From Bacillota bacterium (GTDB lineage: Bacteria; Bacillota; Clostridia; Oscillospirales; Ruminococcaceae), in assembly GCA_023439835.1 (NCBI GenBank), contig JAEXUW010000005.1, positions 62,001 through 126,000 on the forward strand: a stretch of 64,000 nucleotides of DNA, read 5' to 3'. Shown here one piece after another: positions 52,803 to 61,800 of the stretch. The notes below the pieces were generated by a model. It ran no database searches and was not told where the DNA came from. It saw only the letters and a list, made by a program, of their open reading frames with translations. The position numbers and the translations under genes were made by a program. The stretch's first letter is position 1. Each line of letters starts with the position of its first letter.

Positions 52803-53149
52803 ACGGGGATATCAATTTTTTGCCCACAGTGAGGACAAACCCCCTTGTAAACAGGCATATCCATTGTATTAATCTTTGCGTACAAGTCCTGTAAGTATGC
52901 AAGATCTATGGTATAAAGCCCTTCAATAGTTTTCGTATCAACAGCCGCAAGAGAGCCTAGCTTTGTTATAACACGGGCAAGTATTATTATAGTCAGATAC
53001 CCCGGATTCTGCTGAACCTTGGGATCTTTAAGAGGAAGTATCTCATCAGCAGCGTTGGCAAGCCTCATGACGCCCTCTTTATGCACATTACCGTTCATGT
53101 CAACATAGCCTTTAGGAAGCGTAAAGGAAAACTCTGTTTCGAAAGCCAT
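52778..53149 (-). CDS. Tail-assembly-chaperone-like protein (first gene of the injection system operon)
   Basis: A 123-residue protein. The N-terminal two-thirds (FTLPKGYVDMNGNVHKEGVM, then LTIIILARVITKLGSL) matches phage/CIS tail assembly proteins. The C-terminus has a CPHCGQKIDIPVNF knuckle with one CxxC. The last residues LEAGI are encoded after a slippery heptamer, and a -1 shift would replace them by a DUF6760-like extension. This gives a short and a long form, as with phage lambda gpG and gpGT. Ribosome binding site GAGGTG; promoter 53226-53254. Confidence 0.8.
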   Translation of the reverse strand: MAFETEFSFTLPKGYVDMNGNVHKEGVMRLANAADEILPLKDPKVQQNPGYLTIIILARVITKLGSLAAVDTKTIEGLYTIDLAYLQDLYAKINTMDMPVYKGVCPHCGQKIDIPVNFLEAGI

Positions 53150-53225
53150 ATCATCACCTCAAAAAATGTTATTTTATTAACACAATTATAAGAATTATAA
53201 CTGTATAATTTTTGGTATTATAGAT

Positions 53226-53254
53226 ATTTTACCTTAATAAATCGCCTTTGTCAA
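53226..53254 (-). promoter_or_regulatory. Predicted promoter of the injection system operon
   Basis: On the minus strand, TTGACA (53254-53249), 17 nt and TAAAAT (53231-53226). The expected transcription start lies about 70 nt before the first gene. No other promoter of this quality was found before the sheath gene. It is divergent from the ABC-transporter promoter in the same 456-nt gap. Confidence 0.7.
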
Positions 53255-53391
53255 TATAGTTAAAAGAATTAATTATATTGTAAGATAATGCTATTTTAAG
53301 CACTATCCTCAAGAAAAAAATAAAAATATACATTATAATGCATTTCAAATGAGAAGTTATTCATCTTTTTTATGACAAAAAACACTGGTTC

Positions 53392-53420
53392 TTGACAAAT
53401 CAATACGAGAGTGATACAAT
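53392..53420 (+). promoter_or_regulatory. Predicted strong sigma-A promoter of the ABC transporter operon
   Basis: TTGACA (53392-53397), 17 nt and TACAAT (53415-53420), near consensus. It would make a leader of about 180 nt before the binding-protein gene. Confidence 0.8.
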
Positions 53421-53427
53421 TTAATTT

Positions 53428-53475
53428 ATTAAGACAATGTTGTCGGAACTAGGGCGATATTGTCTTAATTTTTTG
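53428..53475 (+). terminator. Terminator-like hairpin at the 5' end of the ABC transporter leader
   Basis: A perfect 10-bp stem TTAAGACAAT / ATTGTCTTAA (53429-53438 with 53459-53468) is followed by six T residues. A short inner stem TCG/CGA lies in the loop. The predicted transcription start is at the hairpin foot, so it could attenuate transcription, protect the 5' end, or end a short RNA of about 50 nt. Confidence 0.6.
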
Positions 53476-53498
53476 ACTATCGCTTTAGCACAGCTTTG

Positions 53499-53560
53499 AG
53501 CAAGCATGTTAGCACGTTCATGCTATGCTTTGGTAATTGGCCGTTTTTTACGGCTTTTAT
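53499..53560 (+). promoter_or_regulatory. Structured leader segment with two further hairpins
   Basis: Hairpin AGCA-AGCATG / CATGCT-A-TGCT (53499-53529) is followed by the small hairpin GCCG / CGGC with TTTTA after it (53540-53559). No T-box or known amino-acid riboswitch consensus was recognised. With the 5' hairpin it makes a leader that could be regulated. Confidence 0.4.
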
Positions 53561-53605
53561 AAAAATGTTTTGCTTTTTTGAGCATAATAAAATGGAGGCT
53601 TATTT

Positions 53606-54409
53606 ATGAAAATTAAAAAACTGCTAGCGCTTACACTATCACTTGTTATGGCGGGCACTGTCCTTTCAGCCTGCAAGAAAAAAGATGAGAACATGATGGC
53701 AGGGACAAGCGATTATCTTGTTGTTGCAATGGAAATCGGATATCCTCCGATGGAGTATCTTGATACAGACGGAACAACAAAAATCGGATTTGATGTTGAG
53801 GTTGCAAAGGCACTCGCTGAAAAGCTTGGCAAAAAGCTTGTTATCAAGGACGTTGCATGGGACGGAATCTTTGACTCACTTGATACAAACAGAGCGGACT
53901 GTGTAATTTCTGCTGTCAGTATCACTGATGAAAGACAAGAAAAGTACAATCTTACAGAAGCTTATATCGCAAACAAGCTTTGTCTTGTCACACGAAATGA
54001 CAGCGGTATCACAAGCCCCGACGACCTTGCCGGAATGAAGGTTGCAGTGCAGACTGAAACTACTGCCGACGAGTATATGAAGGCTAAGATGGAAAACGGT
54101 CTGACTCTTGAAAAGTATTCAGTATATGACAAAATCATCAGCTGCTTTGATGATTTAAAGGCAGAGAGAGTTGATGCTGTTCTTGTTGATAGCGTTGTTG
54201 CGGCATACTATATCGGAACAGACAGTGCGTCATATTCAGTAACATGGGAGAATGACGAGGCTGAGCCGATGGCTATTGCACTCAAAAAGGGCAACGATAA
54301 GCTCACAGCTGATATTCAAAAAGCAATTGATGAACTTTATGCTGACGGAACAATCGCTCAAATCGCTAAGAAGTACTTCGGTGAATCAAACTCTGTAACT
54401 GTACAGTAG
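53606..54409 (+). CDS. Amino-acid ABC transporter substrate-binding lipoprotein
   Basis: A 267-residue solute-binding protein (SBP_bac_3). The signal peptide has lipobox LSAC (Cys about residue 22), so it is membrane-anchored outside the cell. Family motifs are MEIGYPPMEYLD, GFDVEVAKALAEKLGK and VKIxVAWDGIF-like VIKDVAWDGIF. Binding residues suggest a polar amino acid, but the specificity (Cys, Gln, Arg or other) cannot be fixed. First gene of a three-gene operon. Ribosome binding site GGAGG is close. Confidence 0.93.
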   Translation: MKIKKLLALTLSLVMAGTVLSACKKKDENMMAGTSDYLVVAMEIGYPPMEYLDTDGTTKIGFDVEVAKALAEKLGKKLVIKDVAWDGIFDSLDTNRADCVISAVSITDERQEKYNLTEAYIANKLCLVTRNDSGITSPDDLAGMKVAVQTETTADEYMKAKMENGLTLEKYSVYDKIISCFDDLKAERVDAVLVDSVVAAYYIGTDSASYSVTWENDEAEPMAIALKKGNDKLTADIQKAIDELYADGTIAQIAKKYFGESNSVTVQ

Positions 54410-54437
54410 TACAAGCAGATTAATTAATCAACACGGT

Positions 54438-54475
54438 GAAAGCCGTCATGCTTTGACGGCTTTCCTTTGTATTTT
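54438..54475 (+). terminator. Partial terminator/processing hairpin after the binding-protein gene
   Basis: The 11-bp stem GAAAGCCGTCA / TGACGGCTTTC is followed by a weak T tract. It probably lowers read-through into the permease, giving more binding protein than transporter. Confidence 0.65.
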
Positions 54476-54575
54476 AAAAAATGCTTTTCGCCGACAATAA
54501 TCAGCGGATTAAGAATGAATGCAAATTATATTTCTTTTACTATAAAAATGTTGTGAAAGGACGGTCGTCTTCAAT

Positions 54576-55235
54576 ATGACGGTATTTGAACAGATGCGCT
54601 CATGGCTTCCTCCTCTAATCGAGGCGGCGGGAATCACTGTTTTACTGACTGTGCTGTCTGTGTCATGCGGGCTTGTTCTGAGTATTTTTTTAGCTCTTGC
54701 TAAAATATCGAAAATTGCGCCGCTGAGATGGTTGGCTACGAGTTACATATTTATTTTCAGAGGAACTCCTCTTCTGATGCAGCTTTATTTTATATACTAT
54801 GCTCTTCCTAAAATCGACATGAGATTTACAATTCAAAGCGCATTGACCGCTGCGTTTATCGCGTATTCTTTAAACTCTGCGGCATATCTCGCTGAAATAA
54901 TTAGAGCGGCAATTTTATCAATTGACAAAGGTCAGCTTGAGGCTTCAAAAAGCCTTGGAATGAGCTATCCGATGGCGATGAGATTAATCATTTTCCCACA
55001 GTCGATAAGACGTCTTATTCCCCCTGTCGGAAATGAATTTATTATGGTAATCAAAGATACCGCGCTTGTTTCAAGCATTGCGCTGGTTGATTTAATGAAA
55101 AAGACGATGCAGATAATGTCGTCATCCGCTTCACCGCTTGTATTTATTCCGTCGGCAGTAATATACCTTCTTATTACAGCTGTATTCACATACTTTTTCC
55201 ACAAGCTTGAAAAGAAATTTTCTGTTTATGAATGA
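54576..55235 (+). CDS. Amino-acid ABC transporter permease (HisM/GlnP type)
   Basis: A 219-residue integral membrane permease with about five TM helices. The EAA loop is seen as GQLEASKSLGMSYPMAMRLI, then FPQSIRRLIPPVGNEF, and the early motif FRGTPLLMQLYFIYY is typical of the polar amino-acid family. It pairs with the binding protein and the ATPase that flank it. Confidence 0.93.
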   Translation: MTVFEQMRSWLPPLIEAAGITVLLTVLSVSCGLVLSIFLALAKISKIAPLRWLATSYIFIFRGTPLLMQLYFIYYALPKIDMRFTIQSALTAAFIAYSLNSAAYLAEIIRAAILSIDKGQLEASKSLGMSYPMAMRLIIFPQSIRRLIPPVGNEFIMVIKDTALVSSIALVDLMKKTMQIMSSSASPLVFIPSAVIYLLITAVFTYFFHKLEKKFSVYE

Positions 55236-55272
55236 TTATGAGGGAATGTTTTGCTGAAAGGAATTGTTTTAA

Positions 55273-56031
55273 ATGTCAATGATAAGAACTGTTAATGTAT
55301 GCAAGGATTTCGGTGAGCTGAAGGTTTTGAAAAATGTTAGTCTTACCGTTGAGCCGGGTCAGGTTGTATGCCTTATTGGCCCTTCGGGAGCTGGAAAGTC
55401 AACCTATCTGCGCTCACTAAACCACCTTGAAAAAATCACCAGCGGACAGATATATATAGACGACATTCTTCTTGATGACAGAGTCAACGGAGTTAATTCG
55501 TCGCCACTGTCAAAGGCAGAAAAAAATGCTCAGCTTTTAAAAATGGGCATGGTTTTTCAGCGCTTCAATCTGTTCCCACATAAGACTGTGCTTGAAAATG
55601 TAACTGTTTCGCCTATTCACGTAAAAAAGCTTGATAAAAAGCATGCGATTGAAATAGCCTCTGACCTGATTGAACGTGTCGGACTAAAGGATAAGATGAA
55701 CGAATATCCGTCTAGACTTTCCGGCGGACAGCAACAGCGTGTCGCAATAGCACGTGCCTTGGCAATGCAGCCTGAAATTATGCTCTTTGACGAACCAACC
55801 TCAGCACTTGACCCTGAGCTTGTCGGCGAAGTTTTGGGGGTTATGAAAAAGCTTGCCGAGGACGGAATGACGATGCTTGTTGTTACTCATGAGATGGGCT
55901 TTGCAAGGGATGTTGCCGACAAGGTTGTATTCATGTATGACGGCAGTATTCTTGAAGTGGCTTCTCCCTCAAAAATGTTCACTAATCCCGACAATGAAAG
56001 AACACGACAGTTTCTTCAAAACCATTTATGA
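55273..56031 (+). CDS. Amino-acid ABC transporter ATP-binding protein (GlnQ type)
   Basis: A 252-residue ABC ATPase. Walker A is GPSGAGKST (about residues 37-45), Q-loop FQRFNLFPHKT, signature LSGGQQQRVAIARALA, Walker B IMLFDEPTSALDP and H-loop VVTHEMGFA. All catalytic residues are intact. Length is normal for the family. It follows the permease by 37 nt. Confidence 0.95.
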   Translation: MSMIRTVNVCKDFGELKVLKNVSLTVEPGQVVCLIGPSGAGKSTYLRSLNHLEKITSGQIYIDDILLDDRVNGVNSSPLSKAEKNAQLLKMGMVFQRFNLFPHKTVLENVTVSPIHVKKLDKKHAIEIASDLIERVGLKDKMNEYPSRLSGGQQQRVAIARALAMQPEIMLFDEPTSALDPELVGEVLGVMKKLAEDGMTMLVVTHEMGFARDVADKVVFMYDGSILEVASPSKMFTNPDNERTRQFLQNHL

Positions 56032-56050
56032 TAACAATACGTATTTCATC

Positions 56051-56092
56051 AAAAATTGCTCTCATGCCTTTAGCAAAGAGAGTGATTTTTTG
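56051..56092 (+). terminator. Terminator of the ABC transporter operon
   Basis: A long imperfect stem AAAAATTGCTCTC / GAGAGTGATTTTT with two G-T pairs, followed by T. Confidence 0.7.
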
Positions 56093-56162
56093 TGTTTGCT
56101 TACAGCGCAAATAAACCCTAGCTAATCCTTCATAAAATAATTTGTATAAAAGGTAGGCTTAT

Positions 56163-57068
56163 ATGTTAAAAAAGAATACAGTTCTGTCCTATATCGGGCT
56201 TTTTGTTGTGACGATAATCTGGGGCTATGCTTTTGTTGTGGTAAAAAGCTCACTTGACGCTGTGCCACCGGTATATATGCTTGCGTTTAGGTTTACTATT
56301 GCTTCGGTCGGACTATTGATTATATTCAGAAAAAAGCTAAAGCTCATTGACAAGGGCTACATATTATCCGGTGCGCTGATCGGCGCTGTTCTTTTCTTGG
56401 CATATCTTGTTCAGACCATAGGAATAAGATATACAACTGCCGGAAAAAACGCTTTTTTGACAACAACATATGTCATCATTGTTCCTTTTTTATATTGGGC
56501 GGCATATAAGAAAAATCCCGGCAAATACGCGGTAATTGCAGCATTTATGGCTATCACCGGTATCGGGCTTCTTTCTTTGAAGAATAATTTCACGATCAAT
56601 CTAGGTGACACACTTTCACTGCTTAGCGGATTAGGATATGCCGTGCACATTTTCTTTGTGGGGAAAATCACGCAAAAGCGCGACCCTGTGCTTTTGACAG
56701 TGCTTCAGCTTTCCGCCGCGGCTGTGTTTTCATGGATAACAGCACCGCTAATTGACGGCAGCTTCCCTGTCACTGTATTCGAAAAAAGCGCAATAATTTC
56801 AATGCTATATCTTGGGCTTTTCAGCACAATGGCGGCACTGCTATTACAAAACGTATGTCAAAAATACACTTCGCCCTCGACCGCCGCTCTAATAATGTCC
56901 CTTGAATCAGTATTTGGCGTATTGTTCTCGGTATTGATTTTGAGTGAGGAGCTGTCGTTCAAAATGATTTGCGGATGCTCTTTGATTTTTGCGGCAATTA
57001 TTCTATCTGAAACAAGGCTCAGCTTTTTTCGCAGTAAAACAAAAAGAAAGACCTCCGCACCTAAATAA
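56163..57068 (+). CDS. EamA/DMT family transporter
   Basis: A 301-residue membrane protein with ten predicted TM helices in two EamA repeats (start YIGLFVVTIIWGYAFVVVKS, second repeat near GLGYAVHIFFVGKIT). Other motifs are PPVYMLAFRFTIAS and the C-terminal ALIMSLESVFGVLFSVLIL. DMT members export metabolites or amino acids; the substrate is unknown. It stands alone between two terminators. Confidence 0.9.
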   Translation: MLKKNTVLSYIGLFVVTIIWGYAFVVVKSSLDAVPPVYMLAFRFTIASVGLLIIFRKKLKLIDKGYILSGALIGAVLFLAYLVQTIGIRYTTAGKNAFLTTTYVIIVPFLYWAAYKKNPGKYAVIAAFMAITGIGLLSLKNNFTINLGDTLSLLSGLGYAVHIFFVGKITQKRDPVLLTVLQLSAAAVFSWITAPLIDGSFPVTVFEKSAIISMLYLGLFSTMAALLLQNVCQKYTSPSTAALIMSLESVFGVLFSVLILSEELSFKMICGCSLIFAAIILSETRLSFFRSKTKRKTSAPK

Positions 57069-57084
57069 TACGCTATATAAAAAT

Positions 57085-57131
57085 AAACATCGCCTTGAAA
57101 TTAAAATTGCTTTCAAGGCGATGTTTTTATT
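57085..57131 (+). terminator. Strong intrinsic terminator (bidirectional)
   Basis: A perfect 16-bp stem AAACATCGCCTTGAAA / TTTCAAGGCGATGTTT is followed by TTTAT on the plus strand and has A-rich sequence before it. It may serve the convergent GH43 gene too. Confidence 0.9.
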
Positions 57132-57184
57132 ACAATGCGCTCATAAGGTGCCGCTAATTTCTAATTGCTTATACCAAAGATGCT

Positions 57185-58507
57185 TTACTTAATAAACACA
57201 AAAGACTTTAAATCAAACAGATGCTTATCGTCAAACGCCTTGACAAACCAGCCCGAATAGCAATGCTCAACAATGAAATATACTGCGTGTCTGCCGGTTA
57301 CGTTCTTAACAGTGGCAGTATAAACACCGTCATGTGAATCTATTTTGCATACGCCGATTTCTTCACCGTTTTCATAATCGTCAATAACTATCTTTATTGT
57401 CGCCTCACAGCCCATACCGATTATGTCAGCTTTAAATTCCATCGTCTTGCTTGAAAAATCGTTCCCGAATTCGAAGTATTTGTATCCGATTATATCGCGG
57501 TTTTTAATATTCGTTATTGGTCTTGTGAAAACATCCTTTTGAGTAACATAGCACCCGCCCTTAATTACACACGCTATCTCAGCCGGCGTGATTTTATAGG
57601 GGGAGAGATACTCCTCAAAGCCAAGAGATGTCATTTCAACCTGAGGAATTGTACCGTCCTCTAAAATCTCAATTTTCTCAACGCAGGCTCTTCTTGACAT
57701 AATTGAATTGTTAGTCATCTTGTGATAGAAAATATACCATTGTCCGTTAATACAACATATTGAGCCGTGATTGTTTCCGCCGGGGAAATCGACGCCGTTA
57801 TCAATAATATATCCCTTATACTCAAACGGGCCGACAGGCGAATCTGATACGGCATAGGCAAGTCTGCATCCATACGGCGGCTTCTGAGAATAAATTATAT
57901 AGTATTTGCCGTTTACCTTTCTTGGTGAGCTTGCTTCAAAATAGCTAAAGGGGTCTTCTTCAGGTATGACATTCTCTTTTAAAGTTCCGTCAATTATCTC
58001 ATACATATTGTCGGGGTTAATCTGATTCATCCACGAACGTGTGAAGCCGTAATAAATATAGACCTTTCCATCGTCGTCAACAAGAACGCCGGGGTCATTA
58101 TAAACACCCTCGTCACCTTCATTGCCGAGTGTGTATTTATACTTTGAGAGCAATTTGAAAGGCCCCTCGGGCTTATCGCTCACTCCCACACAGCCTTTTG
58201 AATTAACAATGTACATATACAGATAATACTTGCCGTTATTGCATATTACATCAGGCGCAAAAAGCTCTCTGCTTGTCCAGTCAGTATCGGCTTCGTGGTC
58301 ACGGTCGGGTAGAGTGTGAAAGCTGTCGCCGTGACACTCCCAGCTGTTTAGGTTAGTAATCGGCGCCGACCACACCTTGAGCTTGAAATCACAAAATGAG
58401 TCACAGCCGGCACGGTCATGTGAACCGTAAAGGTAAACTCGGTCACCAAAAACACGAGGCTCTCCGTCAGGAATATATTCCCACAAGGGCAAAATCGGAT
58501 TAGGCAT
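57185..58507 (-). CDS. Glycoside hydrolase family 43 protein with C-terminal CBM6-like module
   Basis: A 440-residue cytoplasmic glycosidase (no signal peptide). The five-bladed propeller starts with PLWEYIPDGEPRVFGD and YLYGSHD, giving the base Asp; the middle NDPGVLVDDDG holds the second Asp, and FEASSPRK holds the acid Glu. About residues 300-440 are a beta-sandwich module. GH43 enzymes cleave arabinose or xylose from plant polysaccharide fragments. Substrate is not determined. It has its own ribosome binding site (GGGAGG) and no sugar-transport neighbours. Confidence 0.88.
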   Translation of the reverse strand: MPNPILPLWEYIPDGEPRVFGDRVYLYGSHDRAGCDSFCDFKLKVWSAPITNLNSWECHGDSFHTLPDRDHEADTDWTSRELFAPDVICNNGKYYLYMYIVNSKGCVGVSDKPEGPFKLLSKYKYTLGNEGDEGVYNDPGVLVDDDGKVYIYYGFTRSWMNQINPDNMYEIIDGTLKENVIPEEDPFSYFEASSPRKVNGKYYIIYSQKPPYGCRLAYAVSDSPVGPFEYKGYIIDNGVDFPGGNNHGSICCINGQWYIFYHKMTNNSIMSRRACVEKIEILEDGTIPQVEMTSLGFEEYLSPYKITPAEIACVIKGGCYVTQKDVFTRPITNIKNRDIIGYKYFEFGNDFSSKTMEFKADIIGMGCEATIKIVIDDYENGEEIGVCKIDSHDGVYTATVKNVTGRHAVYFIVEHCYSGWFVKAFDDKHLFDLKSFVFIK

Positions 58508-58589
58508 ATTAAAATCCTCCCAAAAAATCGTTATTATTATATTACCACATTTCGATTGTATTTAATAGTAGAATTTTATATTTACTGCA

Positions 58590-58728
58590 GTATTATTTTG
58601 AAGAGTTAACCGCCCTTATAGACAAATTAGAAAAACTCGCAAACAACACGTATGTGGAAAATGTGGATATGGAGTCAATGGTACGCCATATGCTTCACGA
58701 TGAGAATAAATTCGCAATTTTGAATTAG
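58590..58728 (+). pseudogene. Possible 3' remnant of a coding gene
   Basis: In the 323-bp gap 58508-58830 there is a plus-strand reading frame of good coding look (EELTALIDKLEKLANNTYVE, then MESMVRHMLHDENKFAILN, stop at 58728) with no start codon or upstream domain. It resembles the C-terminus of a lost gene. I do not recognise the family. The gap also holds a -10-like TATAAT (58536-58541, minus strand) for the GH43 gene. Confidence 0.35.
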
Positions 58729-58778
58729 AGATTAGTGGATAAGTAGCAATAATCTAAAGTCATTTCCATAAAAAACTT

Positions 58779-58812
58779 GGGCACCCTATGTAACTAAACA
58801 TAGGGTGCCCTG
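58779..58812 (-). terminator. Terminator of the adhesin gene; member of a palindrome pair
   Basis: A 13-bp perfect stem GGGCACCCTATGT / ACATAGGGTGCCC is followed on the minus strand by AAGTTTTTTATGG. A related element of opposite orientation lies at 63533-63575. Confidence 0.85.
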
Positions 58813-58830
58813 ATTAATTTGCTCGATTAT

Positions 58831-61800
58831 TTATGCTCTGTTTTTCTTTGTGCTCTTTACGACTGTTGTTGCTGCTGCGATAAGCATGAGCAGAATTGCC
58901 GCTGCGGGCGCTTCATGACCTGTCTTTGGGTTTGCGTCAGTATCATCTTCGCTGTCGATACCGCTTAATGCGCCAGTCTTGTCAACCACAAAAGCGTATG
59001 GTGAGAAGTGATTAGCTGTAAACTCTACGCAGTAAACTCCGTCAATCAAAACAACCTTGGTTTCAAGAATTACTGCCTTTCCGTCGATGACGCAAACAAC
59101 CTTTATGCTGTCTTTATCGTTAAGAAGCGCATCGGGAATCGGACAGGTGATTTTCACAGATGTGCCGGCAGCAGGCTGAACCTTGGTGTCTGTTCCCTTG
59201 ATATAAAGGCTGATGTCAAGCGGGAAAACGGTCAGCTTATCAGAGGAGCTTCCAATCTCACTCTTGAGGGTATCTTCAATAATTTTCTTTGTCTGAGGAT
59301 CGTCTTTTAGTCTGACTTCAACAGACTGCGTGAAGGCGTTTCCGACTTCCTCGACCTTAATAAGCTCTTCATTCTTAATTGAAGCAGGTGCTTCTTTGAT
59401 TATGATTTCCTTAGCGGGCTCAGGAGTTGGAGTTGGAGTAGGTGTAGGTGTAGGTGTAGGTGTTGTTCCGCCGCCTGAAGGAATAGCAGTCCACTTTGCG
59501 AAAAGAGTTACGTTTGCGGTTACAGTGTCTGCTGAGAAGCTCCACTGGCTTGTGAGTGAGCTTTCTTTGAACCATCCACCAAAAGTATAGCCTGACTTTG
59601 TTGGAACTGCCGGTGCTGAAATTGTGCTTCCCTCATCATTATCAATGAGTGGAGATATCGAAGAGCCGCCGTTTGATTCGAATGTGACTGTGTATTTGGG
59701 AACGTTTAATGATATTGTTTTCTCTGAAACAGTTCCGTTTTCAGCGATAACCTTAATCTTCATTGCTGAAGTGAGGTTTGTTGTTGTCTGGTTTGTAACA
59801 GCCAATCCGCCTGTACCGTCAATAATTTCAACGGTTGCCCCGTCTGAAACGGTAAGACCAGCTATAAAGTCGCTAACCTTTGTTCCTGTCGGAACGTTGA
59901 TTATATTGCCGCCGTCGAGCTCGCCAATTGTTGTTGAAATGATTGCCTTATCAGCTCTGCCAATAAGCTTTGTAATTTCTGTTGAATAGTCGCCATCTCC
60001 TGTAGCATTTGTGGCAGAAACAGAGAATTTATATTGCTCGCCGTTAGTGAGTCCATTAACCGTATAAGAGAGTGAAGGAGTAGCATAAGTATTTGTGGAA
60101 CTATCAGAAACTTTAGTTACTTTTACAACATAACCTGTTATAGCACTTCCTCCATTATCAGCCGGTAGGTCAAAGCTGATTATAGCTGTTGCGTTTCCAA
60201 CTGAAACACTTACGTTTTGTGGCGCTGAAGGAGCAGTAACTATTGAAACCATAAAGCTGATTATTGTTGTATTTCCTGCAATATCGGTCACGGTGAGAAC
60301 ATATGAACCGTTTTCCGAGATTTCGGTTTCGCTAATAAAAGCAACAGGAGTGTCCGTCCCTTTTTTAAGAGTTGCCGTAGCTCCGCTAAAAGCAGGAGTG
60401 ACAGCCGCAGTATATATATTTCCGTTAGTAACGCCTGTAACAGTTGGTGCAGTAGTGTCGATTGTTATGCTCAATGCAGAAGAAGCAGAGCTTATGTTTC
60501 CAGCTAAATCGGTTGCTAAAGCAGTTATTAAATGAGTTCCTTCAGGCAGTATCCCAGAGATATAGCCCCAGTTACCACTTTCGTCAACATTAGTAGTTCC
60601 AAGAGTGCCAATAATTGATGACATTATTGTTACTCTGCAGTTTGCTTCTGCTGTTCCTGCAAATGTTGGGGTTGAATCCCTAGTTATATTATCTGTGCTT
60701 GAAGTGCCTGTGTCAGAGTCGTCAATTAAATCGGGTTTGGATGGTGCGTTTGGTGGGGTTGTGTCGATTGTTATTGAAAGTGCTGATGAAGCAGAGCTTA
60801 TGTTTCCAGCTGAATCGGTCGCTTTTGCAGTAATTGAATGAGTTCCATCAGACAGTGCCCCAGAGGTATAGCTCCAGTTTCCACTTCCGTCAGCTGTTGT
60901 TGTGCCGTTTTCCACAAAATCTACATAAATGGCAACTGTGCTGTTTGCTTCTGCTGTTCCTGTAAATGTTGGAGTTGTATCATTAGTTGTATTATCTGTG
61001 CTTGATGATCCAGTATCAGAGCCGGCTGTTAAGTCAGGTTGTGATGGGGCATCTGGTACAACCGTATCAACTAAAATTCCAGTTGTCGAGCCGACACTAT
61101 TTAAAGTTAAGATTGCATCATTTCCGCCATAATCCTTAATAGTTCCGCCGTTCAAGACTAATGTCCCCACAGTTATTCCGTCAGCGTCATTATTGCCTGC
61201 GACAACAGTATATCTAAATGTCAAAGCAGTAGATCCACTTCCTGAAATATATACCGCATTAACTGTTGAACCTCCTATTGTCAAAGCAATTCGAGGTGTA
61301 CCGCCGCCTGTATTAACTGTGACATTTTCACTGAAATTAACAGTGAAATCTAAGTATTCACCAGCTTTATATGTTTTATTAGCTGGGACTGATACGCTTA
61401 AAATAGTTGGTGCCACATCATTATCGGTAATAGTCAGTGTGAAGACTTTGTCTGTGCCCAGTGATGCACCACCCGTTGGATTGCTCAAAGTAACAACTAT
61501 CGTTTCGTTGCTCTCTATCACGGCATCATCAACTATCACAATTGAAATAGACTTGCTTGACTCTCCATTTGCAAAGCTTAAGGTTCCGCTTGATAATGTA
61601 TAGTCAGTTCCACCGGCTGTTGCTGTTCCTCCTGTTACCGCATAATCAACAGAAACAGCTCCGGTTGCTCCGCCAGTTCTATTGACAGTTAAATTATATG
61701 TGCCGACGCTTTCTAAAGCGCTGTCAGATGTAGCCGAGAAATTAAACACACCCGAATCGGACAAAGTCGTAAAGCTCACCTGATTGCCGTAGCTAGTTCC

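Noticed and set aside
18781..53149. Prophage or phage-tail bacteriocin (R-type pyocin)
   Set aside because: There are no capsid, portal, terminase, integrase, holin or endolysin genes. The presence of Afp15-like AAA+ ATPases, DUF4255 cap, DUF4280 tip and two gp19-like tube proteins points to the CIS lineage instead.
18781..53149. Classical type VI secretion system
   Set aside because: No TssJ, TssL, TssM, TssK or ClpV-type genes are present, and the sheath is one polypeptide rather than TssB/TssC.
53421..53605. T-box or known amino-acid riboswitch
   Set aside because: The T-box core sequence and stem I features are absent, and no known aptamer consensus was recognised.
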